A stretch of 64,000 nucleotides of DNA from NCBI GenBank assembly GCA_963542845.1, contig CAUTZA010000001.1, forward strand, positions 62,001-126,000, in the 5' to 3' direction. Each line of letters opens with the position of its first letter. Position 1 is the first letter of the stretch. The notes under the pieces are model-generated. The model was not told the DNA's origin. It searched no databases and saw only the letters and a list, made by a program, of their open reading frames with translations. This DNA comes from JABCPO02 sp963542845. Its GTDB lineage: Bacteria; Bacillota; Clostridia; TANB77; CAG-508. A program made the position numbers and the translations under genes. Positions 1 to 8,764 of this stretch are shown one piece after another.

Positions 1-14
1 TTAAGGAGGACTAT

Positions 15-551
15 ATGTCAAGAATAGGGAAAAAACCTATAGTAGTACCAGCAGGTGTTGAAGTTAAGTTAGAAAAAAATTTAGTTACAGTTAAAGGACC
101 AAAAGGTCAATTAGAAACAACTATATCAGAAGATATAATTGTAAAACAAGAAAACAATGAACTTATAGTAACTAAAGCAGTTGATAACAAAGTAACAAGA
201 GGACTATATGGGTTAACAAGAACCCTTATAAACAATATGATAGAAGGTGTTGTAAATGAATTTACAAAAACTCTTGAAATAAATGGTGTTGGATATAAAG
301 TTCAAAAACAAGGTGAAAACTTATTATTATCTTTAGGTTATTCACACCCTGTAGAATTTAATGCACCAAAAGGAATAACTTTTGATGTACCAGACGCAGG
401 AAAAATAATTGTAAGAGGAATCGACAAACAATTAGTTGGACAAACAGCAGCAAACATTAGAGAAAAGAGACCACCAGAAGTATATAGAGGTAAGGGAATT
501 AAATATGATTATGAAGTAATCAGAAGAAAAGAAGGTAAATCAGGTAAATAG
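15..551 (+). CDS. rplF: 50S ribosomal protein L6 (uL6)
   Basis: Large-subunit protein that binds 23S rRNA near the sarcin-ricin loop. The 178-residue product has the usual bacterial L6 length, two related half-domains and the C-terminal signature RPPEVYRGKGIKY. A strong ribosome binding site (aaggagga) sits just upstream of the ATG. It is the first gene of the window and is followed by L18 and S5, the standard spc-operon order, so S8 is expected immediately upstream. No CGG codon occurs in it. Confidence 0.98.
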   Translation: MSRIGKKPIVVPAGVEVKLEKNLVTVKGPKGQLETTISEDIIVKQENNELIVTKAVDNKVTRGLYGLTRTLINNMIEGVVNEFTKTLEINGVGYKVQKQGENLLLSLGYSHPVEFNAPKGITFDVPDAGKIIVRGIDKQLVGQTAANIREKRPPEVYRGKGIKYDYEVIRRKEGKSGK

Positions 552-608
552 TAACTTTAAGTAGTGCTTTAAAGGGTATATATAATCCCTTAAAGCAAGG
601 AATTATAT

Positions 609-1001
609 ATGCCTTTTAAGGCCAGAAGGGAGACAAAAGGAATGATTAACGCATTTGATAAAAATAAGTCAAGAGAACGTAGAAAAAGAAGAGTTCGTGG
701 AAAAATTTCAGGAACACCAACAAGACCAAGAATGTGTGTGTCAAAGAGCAACAAAAACTTATTTGTTCAATTAATTGATGATCAAAATGGAGTTACAATT
801 GCATCTGCTTCAACTATGGAAAAAGATTTTCCAGTAAAAGCATCTAATATAGAAGCTGGAAAAGAAATAGGAAAATTAATAGCTAAAAGAGCTAAAGTAG
901 TTAAAATAGAAGAAGTAGTTTTTGATAGATCAGGACACTTATACCATGGTGTTGTTAAACAAATTGCTGATTCAGCAAGAGAAGAAGGATTAAAATTCTA
1001 A
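609..1001 (+). CDS. rplR: 50S ribosomal protein L18 (uL18)
   Basis: 5S rRNA-binding protein of the central protuberance. The core RRVRGKISGTPTRPR and the C-terminal DRSGHLYHG and AREEGLKF are typical. The ATG used here has an aagga site 8 bases upstream and gives 130 residues. An in-frame ATG at 642 would give the more usual length (about 119 residues, starting MINAFDKNK) but has a poorly spaced Shine-Dalgarno, so the first 11 residues are uncertain. It lies between L6 and S5 as expected. Confidence 0.96.
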   Translation: MPFKARRETKGMINAFDKNKSRERRKRRVRGKISGTPTRPRMCVSKSNKNLFVQLIDDQNGVTIASASTMEKDFPVKASNIEAGKEIGKLIAKRAKVVKIEEVVFDRSGHLYHGVVKQIADSAREEGLKF

Positions 1002-1031
1002 AAAACCAAAACAAGGAGGAATAATTAATTC

Positions 1032-1511
1032 ATGGAAGTAGAATTAAAAGAAAGAGTAGTTGATATTGCTAGAGTTGCGAAAGTTGTTAAAGGTGGTAGA
1101 AACTTTAGATTTTCAGCAGTTGTAGTTGTAGGTGACGAAAACGGGCATATCGGTGTTGGAACAGGTAAAGCAGCAGAAGTTCCAGATGCAATTAAAAAAG
1201 CAATCGACAGTGCTAAGAAAAACATAGTAAAAGTTCCTATAGTTGGTACAACAGTACCACATGAATACTTAGGTAAATTTGGTGCAGCTAAAGTTTTAGT
1301 TAAACCAGGTAAAGAAGGTTCAGGGGTTATAGCAGGTGGAGGAGCAAGAGCGGTATTAGAACTTGCAGGATACAGAGATGCTAAAGCTAAAATAATAGGA
1401 ACAAACAATCCAAGAAATGTTGTAAATGCTACAATAGATGCATTATCAAAAATGAAAACAATTGAAGAAGTTGCAGCTATGAGAAACAAATCAACAGACG
1501 AAATATTATAA
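1032..1511 (+). CDS. rpsE: 30S ribosomal protein S5 (uS5)
   Basis: Small-subunit protein involved in decoding fidelity. The 159-residue sequence contains the S5 double-stranded RNA-binding fold, with VVVGDENGHIGVGTGKA near the N-terminus, then the C-terminal domain with GGGARAVLELAG. An aaggagg site is well spaced before the ATG. The next gene is rplO; the gene for L30, which usually lies between the two, is missing. Two CGG strings inside it (AAC GGG and ATC GGT) are out of frame and read normally. Confidence 0.98.
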   Translation: MEVELKERVVDIARVAKVVKGGRNFRFSAVVVVGDENGHIGVGTGKAAEVPDAIKKAIDSAKKNIVKVPIVGTTVPHEYLGKFGAAKVLVKPGKEGSGVIAGGGARAVLELAGYRDAKAKIIGTNNPRNVVNATIDALSKMKTIEEVAAMRNKSTDEIL

Positions 1512-1545
1512 TGATAAAATTAAGTAAATAAAGAGGGAGGTCAGT

Positions 1546-1983
1546 ATGGAATTAGGCAATTTAAAGCCAGCAGTTAAAAAAATGGCCAGAAAAAGAGTTG
1601 GTCGTGGAACTGGTTCAGGGCTAGGAAAGACTTCAGGTAAAGGACATAAAGGACAAAAAGCAAGATCAGGAGGAGGAGTAAGACCTGGATTTGAAGGGGG
1701 ACAAACTCCATTATTCAGAAGATTACCAAAAAGAGGATTTAAAAATATTCCTTTTAAGAAAGATATGCAAGAAGTTACACTAAATATGTTAAATTTATCT
1801 ACAGTAGAAGAAGTCGATGCTAAGACTCTAATAGCTGATGGAATTATTTCTAAAGAAAAAGATGGAATAGTTATATTAGCAACAGGTAAATTAGACAAAA
1901 AACTTAGTGTTAAAGCAAGCAGATTCACAAAGAAAGCTGCAGAAGCAATAGTTGCAGCTGGAGGAAAGATAGAGGTGATCTAA
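1546..1983 (+). CDS. rplO: 50S ribosomal protein L15 (uL15)
   Basis: Late-assembly large-subunit protein. The 145-residue product has the glycine- and arginine-rich N-terminus (KRVGRGTGSGLGKTSGKGHKG), the GGQTPLFRRLPKRGF motif and the C-terminal AAGGKIEVI, all typical of L15. A gggagg site precedes the ATG. Its stop codon directly abuts the TTG start of secY, so the two are probably translationally coupled. Confidence 0.98.
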   Translation: MELGNLKPAVKKMARKRVGRGTGSGLGKTSGKGHKGQKARSGGGVRPGFEGGQTPLFRRLPKRGFKNIPFKKDMQEVTLNMLNLSTVEEVDAKTLIADGIISKEKDGIVILATGKLDKKLSVKASRFTKKAAEAIVAAGGKIEVI

Positions 1984-3313
1984 TTGTTTAAGACTATTAT
2001 AAACGCGTGGAAGGTCCCAGAAGTTAGAAAAAGATTATTATTTACAATTTTATTATTAATAATCTTTAGATTTGGGACACATATAAGCGTACCATTTGTA
2101 AATTTTGCGAGACTTGATGGAGTTATGAATACAGCTAATAATGGACTTTTAGGTATGATTAACTTAATAACAGGGGGAGCTTTTGCAAGACTATCAGTTT
2201 TTGCAATGTCAATAAGCCCATATATTTCAGCATCAATTATAGTGCAATTATTAGGTATGTTAATACCATCACTAGAAATGATGATGAAAGAAGGTGGCGA
2301 ACAAGGAAAACAAAAAATAAACAGATATACAAAGATAATAACTTTTATACTAGCATTAATACAAGGAACAGGACTATATATTGCATATAGTAAACAAGGA
2401 TTATTTGTAAATCCAGGATGGATGACAGGTATTACAGTTGTAATGTCATTCTTAGCAGGTACTGCATTCTTAGTATGGCTAGGAGAAAAAATTACTAAAA
2501 ATGGTATTGGTAACGGAATTTCAATGCTAATATTTGCAGGTATTGTTGCAACATTACCAAACCAAGTTATTAATCTTGTATCTCGGAATAACAAATTCTG
2601 CAGGACAAATTAATGTTCAAAATATGATAACAGCTATATCAATTATAATCGGAGTAATGGTATTAATAATTGCTGTAGTATATGTACATATTGCAGAAAG
2701 AAAAATACCAGTACAATATTCAAGAAAAATCGTTGGAAGAAAGATGTATGGAGGACAAAATACATTTATACCAATCAAGCCAGTAATGGCAGGTGTTATG
2801 CCAATAATATTTGCATCATCATTTATGGCTTTTCCAGCAATGATTATCCAAATTTTCTTTTCAGGACAAATTGGAACAGGATCATTTGCAGATTGGTTAT
2901 ATAGTATAAGTGTGGCAACATCATTATCACATGCTAATGTTTGGGCACTTGTAGGACATGCAGTATTATATATGATACTAATAGTAGGATTTACATTCTT
3001 CTATACACTTGCAGTATTTAATCCAGCTGAAATAGCAATGAATATTAGACAAAATGGTGGATATATACCAGGAATAAGAGCAGGGAAACCTACAACAGAC
3101 TTTTTAAGTAATGTTGTTATAAAATTAACAGGATTTGGAGCGCTATTCCTATGTTTTATAGCAATTGCACCAATACTTGCAAATGCCTTTACTTCAGTAA
3201 GTATAGGATTTGGAGGTACATCAATACTAATTATAGTTGGTGTTGCTATAGAAACAGTACAACAACTAGAATCACAATTAATGTTAAAACATTATAAGGG
3301 ATTTTTAGAATAA
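1984..3313 (+). CDS. secY: Preprotein translocase subunit SecY, one CGGA site
   Basis: Channel subunit of the Sec translocon, an integral membrane protein with about ten transmembrane helices; 442 residues after joining. It starts at a TTG immediately after the rplO stop, preceded by gaggtgatc, and opens MFKTIINAWKVPEVRKR as SecY does. The frame breaks at TCT CGG AAT. Skipping the C at 2584 gives Ser-Gly-Ile-Thr-Asn and joins the two halves at about residue 199-200. The second half carries RKIVGRKMYGGQNTFIP and the C-terminal QQLESQLMLKHYKGF typical of SecY. SecY is essential, so the site must be bypassed efficiently. Confidence 0.96.
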
Positions 3314-3415
3314 TATTAAATGACTTATGCAAGTAGTGTAAAATCAGCTCATTAGGGTAATTTTATCTACTTGCTAAAGTAAATTTTATATCCAAAAATA
3401 CAAAGGAGGAAACAA

Positions 3416-4084
3416 ATGGTTATAATTATGTTAGGAGCACCAGGAACAGGGAAAGGTACGTTAAGTACACTATTATCACAATATTATGATATACCACATA
3501 TATCAACAGGTGATATATTAAGAGATGCAATAAGAAGAAATGACAAAGATGCAGAACTTCTAAAAGAATATATGGAAGCAGGATTACTTATTCCAGATGA
3601 TTTGATGTATAAGATTATAGAGGTGAGATTAAAACTTATCGATTGTAATAATGGATTTATACTAGATGGATTCCCAAGAACAAAAGAACAAGCAGATGGA
3701 TTTTATAATCTTCTTAAAAAGATTAAGAAAAATATAACTGCTGTTATAAACTTGGAAACACCAGAAAAAGAAATAATAGAAAGAATAAAAAATAGGATTG
3801 TATGTCCAAAATGTAAATCGGTATATAATCTAAAGACTGCAATTCCTATAACAGAAGGAATTTGTGATAAATGTGATACTCCTTTGATAAAAAGAATTGA
3901 TGACACAGAAGAAAAAATAGTTGAAAGACTAAAAGAATATTATGCAAAAACATTTGAACTTGTAGACTATTATAAAAAAACTGGAAAATTATTTACAGTA
4001 AATGCAACAAGTTCACTTAATAAGACAAGTAAAGACTTATTAAAAGAAATAGTTTGGTATATAGAAGGTAAAAAAAATGATTGA
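3416..4084 (+). CDS. adk: Adenylate kinase
   Basis: Cytosolic enzyme interconverting ATP plus AMP and two ADP. The P-loop is GAPGTGKGT at residues 7-15, followed by HISTGDILR and the AMP-binding GFPRTKEQA. The LID domain carries four cysteines (CPKCKSVYN and CDKCDTPL), the zinc-binding form common in Gram-positive bacteria. The 222 residues are full length. It overlaps the start of map by 8 bases. Adk between secY and map is the usual order in Firmicutes. Confidence 0.97.
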   Translation: MVIIMLGAPGTGKGTLSTLLSQYYDIPHISTGDILRDAIRRNDKDAELLKEYMEAGLLIPDDLMYKIIEVRLKLIDCNNGFILDGFPRTKEQADGFYNLLKKIKKNITAVINLETPEKEIIERIKNRIVCPKCKSVYNLKTAIPITEGICDKCDTPLIKRIDDTEEKIVERLKEYYAKTFELVDYYKKTGKLFTVNATSSLNKTSKDLLKEIVWYIEGKKND

Positions 4085-4849
4085 AATAAAATCAGAAAAA
4101 GAAATTAATATCATGAGAAATAACGGGAAAATAATGAAAGAAATTCAAAAAGAAGTTAAAGAATTTATTAAGCCTGGTATTTCTACATGGGAATTAAATA
4201 CTGTAATAAGAAAAATAATAGAAAAAAATGGAGCAAGATCAGCAGAGTATAATTATCCAAACTTTCATAAAGGAAAGCCAGCATTTCCAGGACATGCATG
4301 TATCTCTGTAAATGACCAAATAATACATGGAGTACCATCTAAAAAAGTAATATTAAAAGATGGTGATATTGTAACTATAGATTTAGTTATAGAAAAAGAT
4401 GGATATCATGTAGATATGGCAAGAACATATGAGGTAGGAGAAAATGTAAGCAAAAGTACTAAAAAGTTACTAGAAGTTACAAAAAATGCATTTTATGAAG
4501 GAATAAAATTTGCTAAAGTGGGATACAGAGTTGGTGATATATCACATGCAATAGAAAGCTATGTTCAGAAAAATGGTTTTGATGTTATAGTAGAATATCA
4601 AGGACATGGGATTCGGAAAAAGTATGCATGAAGATCCAGGAATTCCAAATTATGGAAAAAAAGGAGTAGGTCCAAGACTACAAAAAGGAATGACGCTAGC
4701 AGTAGAACCAATGGTTGTAGAAGGATCACCAGAAATCCTTGACAATGATAAGGATCGGATGGACTGTTGTGACTTTAGATGGAAAAATGTCAGCACATTA
4801 TGAAAATACAATTTTAATAACAGATAATGAGCCAGAAATATTGACTTAG
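4077..4849 (+). CDS. map: Type I methionine aminopeptidase, two CGGA sites
   Basis: Removes the initiator methionine from nascent proteins; 256 residues after joining. It carries the pita-bread metallopeptidase motifs: CISVNDQIIHGVP, DGDIVTIDL and DMARTYEVG. The first break lies in the invariant motif read as GHGIGKSMHEDP: ATT CGG AAA, with the C at 4614 skipped. The second is GAT CGG ATG, with the C at 4756 skipped, giving DKDGWTVVTLDG. The frame then runs to SAHYENTILIT and a TAG stop. Both glycines are conserved in the family, and without the two skips the metal-binding C-terminal half would be lost. Confidence 0.96.
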
Positions 4850-4931
4850 AAGGGGAAAAATGGTATCATGAAATAAGTTATGTAGTAGTTATTATAGCTA
4901 CTTAAAATTACAAACTAAAATGGGGGATAAA

Positions 4932-5150
4932 GTGCCAAAAGAAGAACTAATAGAGTTAGAAGGTACAGTGATTGAAACATTACCAAATACTACTTTTAAA
5001 GTAAGACTTGATAATGGACATGAACTGCTTGCACATATATCTGGTAAGTTAAGAATGCATTATATTAAAATATTACCAGGAGATAAAGTAAAACTAGAAA
5101 TCTCACCATATGACTTAAATAGAGGTCGTATAACTTGGAGAGGAAAATAG
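4932..5150 (+). CDS. infA: Translation initiation factor IF-1
   Basis: S1/OB-fold factor that binds the ribosomal A site during initiation. I chose the GTG start preceded by ggggg at about 5 bases, giving 72 residues beginning (M)PKEELIELEGTV, the normal IF-1 length. An in-frame ATG four codons upstream (4920) has no binding site. Typical features are LDNGHELLAHISGKLRMHYI and the end RGRITWRGK. It lies between map and rpmJ, the canonical position. Confidence 0.96.
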   Translation: MPKEELIELEGTVIETLPNTTFKVRLDNGHELLAHISGKLRMHYIKILPGDKVKLEISPYDLNRGRITWRGK

Positions 5151-5159
5151 GAGGAAGAA

Positions 5160-5273
5160 ATGAAAGTAAGACCATCAGTAAAACCAATGTGTGATAAATG
5201 TAAGGTTATAAAAAGAAAAGGTGTTGTAAGAGTTATATGTGATAACCCAAAACACAAACAAAGACAAGGATAA
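5160..5273 (+). CDS. rpmJ: 50S ribosomal protein L36 (bL36), zinc-ribbon form
   Basis: A 37-residue protein starting MKVRPSVKPMCDKCKVIKR and ending HKQRQG. The three cysteines and one histidine (CDKC, CDNPKH) of the zinc-binding L36 form are all present. A gaggaag site lies just upstream, ten bases after the infA stop. Confidence 0.97.
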   Translation: MKVRPSVKPMCDKCKVIKRKGVVRVICDNPKHKQRQG

Positions 5274-5552
5274 TAACAATAACCAAAAAATATAATAACA
5301 AAATAATAAATATAATATAATAATAAAATAAAATGTTTATATGATTTTAGGAATATATGAGTTTGCGGCTAGGACTTGTATATGTAAATATATGTTTAAA
5401 GTTGGTACTAGGATTTATGTAGATAAATAAGAGAGAACCTCATCCTTTGTTATTTGTCTATATATTTTCTACATTTCAAACTGATTTTAAATGATATATA
5501 CTTAAAAAGAAAATAAAATAAATTTTAATTATAAAAATGGAGGATTAAATTT
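5274..5552 (+). promoter_or_regulatory. Intergenic leader between rpmJ and rpsM with possible RNA structure
   Basis: A 279-base gap without a convincing reading frame, in a cluster where genes are otherwise packed tightly. It contains a stem of about ten pairs (agataaataa with ttatttgtct, around 5421-5461) enclosing a loop of about 19 bases, plus a G-rich stretch near 5360. This could be an autoregulatory ribosomal-protein leader or an internal promoter region. I recognise no known leader family. Confidence 0.3.
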
Positions 5553-5921
5553 ATGGCTCGTATAGCGGGAGTAGATATACCTAGAGAAAAAAGAGTGGAA
5601 ATATCATTAACATATATCTATGGGATTGGTAGAACATTATCAAACAAGATATTAGAAAAATTGAATATTAATCCAGATACTAGGGTAAAAGATTTAACTG
5701 ATGAACAAGTTAATGAAATAAGAAAAGAAATAACTAATTACACTGTAGAAGGTGATTTAAGACGTGAAGTAGCACTTGATATAAAAAGATTAAAAGAAAT
5801 AGGATGCTACAGAGGATTAAGACATAGAAGAAACTTACCTGTTAGAGGTCAAAGAACTAAGACAAATGCTCGTACTAGAAAAGGACCTAAAAAAGTTGTA
5901 AGTAGATCTAAAAAGAAATAA
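5553..5921 (+). CDS. rpsM: 30S ribosomal protein S13 (uS13)
   Basis: Small-subunit head protein contacting tRNA and L5. The 122 residues start MARIAGVDIPREKRVEISLTY and include CYRGLRHRRNLPVRGQRTKTNAR, both diagnostic. A ggagg site precedes the ATG. It starts a new group (S13, S11, S4, RpoA, L17) after a long leader. Confidence 0.98.
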   Translation: MARIAGVDIPREKRVEISLTYIYGIGRTLSNKILEKLNINPDTRVKDLTDEQVNEIRKEITNYTVEGDLRREVALDIKRLKEIGCYRGLRHRRNLPVRGQRTKTNARTRKGPKKVVSRSKKK

Positions 5922-5956
5922 GCACTAATATAGTAATATAGGAGGAAAAGTAAATA

Positions 5957-6349
5957 ATGGCTAAGGTAGCAAAGAAAAAAGCAACTAGAAAAAAGAAATT
6001 AACTTTTGATGCAGGAGCAGCACATATACATGCAAGTTTTAACAACACAATAGTTACAATTACAGATAAAGCTGGAAATGTAATAACTTGGGCAAGTGCT
6101 GGAGACTTAGGGTTTAAAGGTTCAAGAAAAAGTACACCATTTGCAGCTGGAGAAGCAGCTGAATCAGCAGCTAAAAAAGCAGCTGATATGGGATTAAAAT
6201 CAGTAGCAGTATTTATAAAAGGACCAGGTTCAGGTAGAGAAACAGCAATTAGATCAATTGCAGCAGCTGGACTAGAAATAACAAGTATAAAAGATGTTAC
6301 ACCAATTCCACACAATGGATGTAGACCACCAAAAAGAAGAAGACCATAA
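5957..6349 (+). CDS. rpsK: 30S ribosomal protein S11 (uS11)
   Basis: Platform protein of the small subunit. The 130 residues contain HIHASFNNTIVTITD, GFKGSRKSTPFAA and the C-terminal DVTPIPHNGCRPPKRRRP, all typical of S11. It follows S13 closely, with a taggagg site upstream. Confidence 0.98.
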   Translation: MAKVAKKKATRKKKLTFDAGAAHIHASFNNTIVTITDKAGNVITWASAGDLGFKGSRKSTPFAAGEAAESAAKKAADMGLKSVAVFIKGPGSGRETAIRSIAAAGLEITSIKDVTPIPHNGCRPPKRRRP

Positions 6350-6427
6350 GGTAGTAATAAGTAAAAAAATTATAACTAAAAATTAATTAAAATATATATA
6401 ATAAAAAAATAAGAAAAGGAGAAAAAT

Positions 6428-7021
6428 ATGGCAAGATTTAAAGTTCCAGTTCTTAAAAGATGTAGAGCTTTAGGAATTAGTCCAACATATATCGGAATAA
6501 ACAAAACTTCTGAAAGAAAACCTAAAAAATCTTTCAAAAAGTTAAGCGAATATGGTGTGCAATTAAGAGAAAAACAAAGAGCTAAATTTATATATGATGT
6601 AAGCGAAAAACAATTTAGAAGATATTTTGAAAAAGCTTCAAGAAGAAAAGGAATAACAGGGGAAGTGTTACTTCAAATATTAGAAAGTAGATTAGACAAT
6701 ATATTATTTAGATCAGGTTTTGCTAAAACTAGACCACAAGCAAGACAAATGATTTCACACGGAGCAATAGAAGTAAACGGAGTAAAAACAGACATAGCAT
6801 CATACCTAGTAAAACAAGGTGATGTTATAGCAGTAAGAGAAGCTAAAAAAGAACATCCAATGATAAAACTAAACTTAACTGAAAAGCATGTAGCATCAGT
6901 TGTAGAATGGTTAGATGTTAATGAAAAAGAATTAAGTATAAAAGTTTTAAGATTACCAGAAAGAGAAGAAATTGATCTTCCAATCGAAGAACACTTAATA
7001 GTTGAGCTTTACTCAAAATAG
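6428..7021 (+). CDS. rpsD: 30S ribosomal protein S4 (uS4)
   Basis: Primary 16S rRNA-binding protein; in many bacteria it also autoregulates the alpha operon. The 197 residues include an N-terminal arginine- and lysine-rich part, then the S4 RNA-binding domain with LDNILFRSGFAKTRPQARQMISHG. Two CGGA strings here (ATC GGA at 6491 and CAC GGA at 6758) are in-phase codons and are read normally, which shows that the tetranucleotide alone does not cause skipping. The N-terminus lacks the zinc cysteine cluster. Confidence 0.97.
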   Translation: MARFKVPVLKRCRALGISPTYIGINKTSERKPKKSFKKLSEYGVQLREKQRAKFIYDVSEKQFRRYFEKASRRKGITGEVLLQILESRLDNILFRSGFAKTRPQARQMISHGAIEVNGVKTDIASYLVKQGDVIAVREAKKEHPMIKLNLTEKHVASVVEWLDVNEKELSIKVLRLPEREEIDLPIEEHLIVELYSK

Positions 7022-7157
7022 GTACTTGTGCTTAACTTTAAAAAGATATATAGAAATTTGCTTAAAAGTATTATTGGAGTATTATTTCATTAAGACAGAA
7101 AGAAATAATTATGATCTAATAACTTAACAATAATAACTTTTGAGTTTGGGAGGAATA

Positions 7158-8105
7158 ATGATAGAGTTTGAAAAACCAAATATTGAATGCTTAGTAGATG
7201 ATAGAGTAAATAATTACGGAAAATTTGTATGTGAACCATTAGAAAGAGGATATGGTATAACACTAGGAAATGCTTTAAGAAGAGTATTATTATCATCATT
7301 ACCTGGAGCAGCAATAACAGGGGTTAAAATTGAAGGAGTTCAACATGAATTCACTACTATTCCAAATATAGTTGAAGATGTTATGGAAATAATTTTAAAT
7401 TTAAAATCAATTAGATTTAAAATGGATACACAAGAACCAAAAAAACTAACTTTAAAACATAAAGGTGCAGGAATTATAACTGCAGGTGATATAAAAACAG
7501 TAGATGGTATAGAAGTACTAAATAAGGATCAATTAATAGCAACAGCTTCAGAAGGAGCAAACCTTGTAATGGAACTTACTGTAGAAAAAGGTAGAGGATA
7601 CAATACAGTAGAAAGAAATAAAAAGGAAAATGAAGATATTAATTATATAGCAGTAGATTCAATATTTACACCAGTTAAAAAAGTTAACTATGTTATAGAA
7701 AATACAAGAGTTGGAGACAGAGCAGACTATGATAGACTAGTACTAGAAGTTTGGACAGATGGTAGCTTAACAACAGAAGAATCAATAAGTTTAGCAGCTA
7801 AGATAATGTCTAGTCACCTAGAACTATTTATAGACCTAACAGAAATAGTTAGAAAAGTTCAAGTTATGTTAGAACCTAAAAAAGAAGAAGATTTAGAAGT
7901 ATTAAATCAAAAGGTTGAAGATCTAAACTTTAGTAAGAGACCAATGAACTGTTTAAAAATTAAAGAAATAAAAACAGTTAGAGATCTAATTTCATACACT
8001 AAAGAAGAAGTTAAGAAATTTAAAAATTTAGGAGCTAAATCTTTAGAAGAAATAGTTAATAAGGTTGAAGAATTAGGATTAGAATTTAAAAAAGAAGAAA
8101 AATAA
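7158..8105 (+). CDS. rpoA: DNA-directed RNA polymerase alpha subunit
   Basis: RNA polymerase assembly and promoter UP-element binding subunit, 315 residues. The N-terminal domain has LERGYGITLGNALRRVLLSSLPG. A linker of acidic and lysine residues leads to a complete C-terminal domain (KEIKTVRDLISYTKEEV, then KNLGAKSLEEI). I use the ATG preceded by gggagga; an upstream in-frame TTG would start inside that binding site. It lies between rpsD and rplQ as in most bacteria. Confidence 0.98.
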   Translation: MIEFEKPNIECLVDDRVNNYGKFVCEPLERGYGITLGNALRRVLLSSLPGAAITGVKIEGVQHEFTTIPNIVEDVMEIILNLKSIRFKMDTQEPKKLTLKHKGAGIITAGDIKTVDGIEVLNKDQLIATASEGANLVMELTVEKGRGYNTVERNKKENEDINYIAVDSIFTPVKKVNYVIENTRVGDRADYDRLVLEVWTDGSLTTEESISLAAKIMSSHLELFIDLTEIVRKVQVMLEPKKEEDLEVLNQKVEDLNFSKRPMNCLKIKEIKTVRDLISYTKEEVKKFKNLGAKSLEEIVNKVEELGLEFKKEEK

Positions 8106-8120
8106 GGAAAGGATAATTAA

Positions 8121-8621
8121 ATGAGAAAACTAGGAAGACCTACAGATCAAAGATTAGCAATGCTTAAAACATTAACAACAGATCTATTCTTACACGGTAG
8201 AATAACTACAACAGAAGATAGAGCTAAAGAAGTTAAAGCAATAGCAGATAGCATTGTATCTCTAGCAGTAAAAGAAAAAGATAATTTTGAGCTAGTTGAT
8301 CAAAAAGTTATAAAAGCTAAGTTAGATGCTAATGGACATAAAGTAACAGAAAAAGCTGTAAGTAAAAATGGTAAAGAATATAACAAAGTAGTTAAAGTAG
8401 AAACTACTGAAAAAAGAGAAAAAGATTTACCTTCAAGATTACATGCTAGAAGACAAATAATGAAAAAAGTTAATAAGGTTAAAGGTACAGACGTAATCGC
8501 TAAGATTTTTGGAGAAATAGCTAAAAACCAAGAAGGAAGAGTTGGTGGTTATACTAGAATAGTTAAATTAAACCCAAGACGTGGAGATAATGCTAAAATG
8601 GCTGTACTAGAAATATTATAA
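8121..8621 (+). CDS. rplQ: 50S ribosomal protein L17 (bL17), with an insertion
   Basis: Large-subunit protein near the tunnel exit. It starts MRKLGRPTDQRLAMLKTL and ends with GRVGGYTRIVKLNPRRGDNAKMAVLEIL, both typical. At 166 residues it is roughly 45 longer than common L17. The extra part is a lysine-rich central segment (about residues 56-100) between the two conserved regions, a form seen in some Clostridia. It is the last gene of the ribosomal cluster and is followed by a terminator. Confidence 0.95.
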   Translation: MRKLGRPTDQRLAMLKTLTTDLFLHGRITTTEDRAKEVKAIADSIVSLAVKEKDNFELVDQKVIKAKLDANGHKVTEKAVSKNGKEYNKVVKVETTEKREKDLPSRLHARRQIMKKVNKVKGTDVIAKIFGEIAKNQEGRVGGYTRIVKLNPRRGDNAKMAVLEIL

Positions 8622-8636
8622 TACTAGATAAGAAAG

Positions 8637-8663
8637 GATGGTTAATAATAATCATCTTTTTTT
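8637..8663 (+). terminator. Rho-independent terminator after rplQ
   Basis: An eight-pair stem (gatggtta with taatcatc, one G-U pair) with a four-base loop is followed by seven T residues. It closes the ribosomal operon. Confidence 0.7.
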
Positions 8664-8764
8664 GCTATGTAACAAAAGAAAATATTTTTTGTGAAACTTC
8701 TGTAATATATATAGTATATTAAGATATTTTAAGATAAAGGTATATATATCAGGAGGGAATACTA
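8662..8764 (+). repeat. Duplicated upstream region, copy 1 of 2
   Basis: About 100 bases upstream of the first prepilin-LRR gene are nearly identical to the region upstream of the second (10806-10907). The shared part includes tgtaacaaaag, the motif tgtaatatatatagtatatt and the binding site caggaggg. It probably holds the promoter. The identity continues into the N-terminal coding part, so the gene was duplicated together with its control region. Confidence 0.8.

Noticed and set aside
1025..1928. Minus-strand frames opposite rpsE and rplO
   Set aside because: No binding sites and overlapped completely by well-known ribosomal genes.
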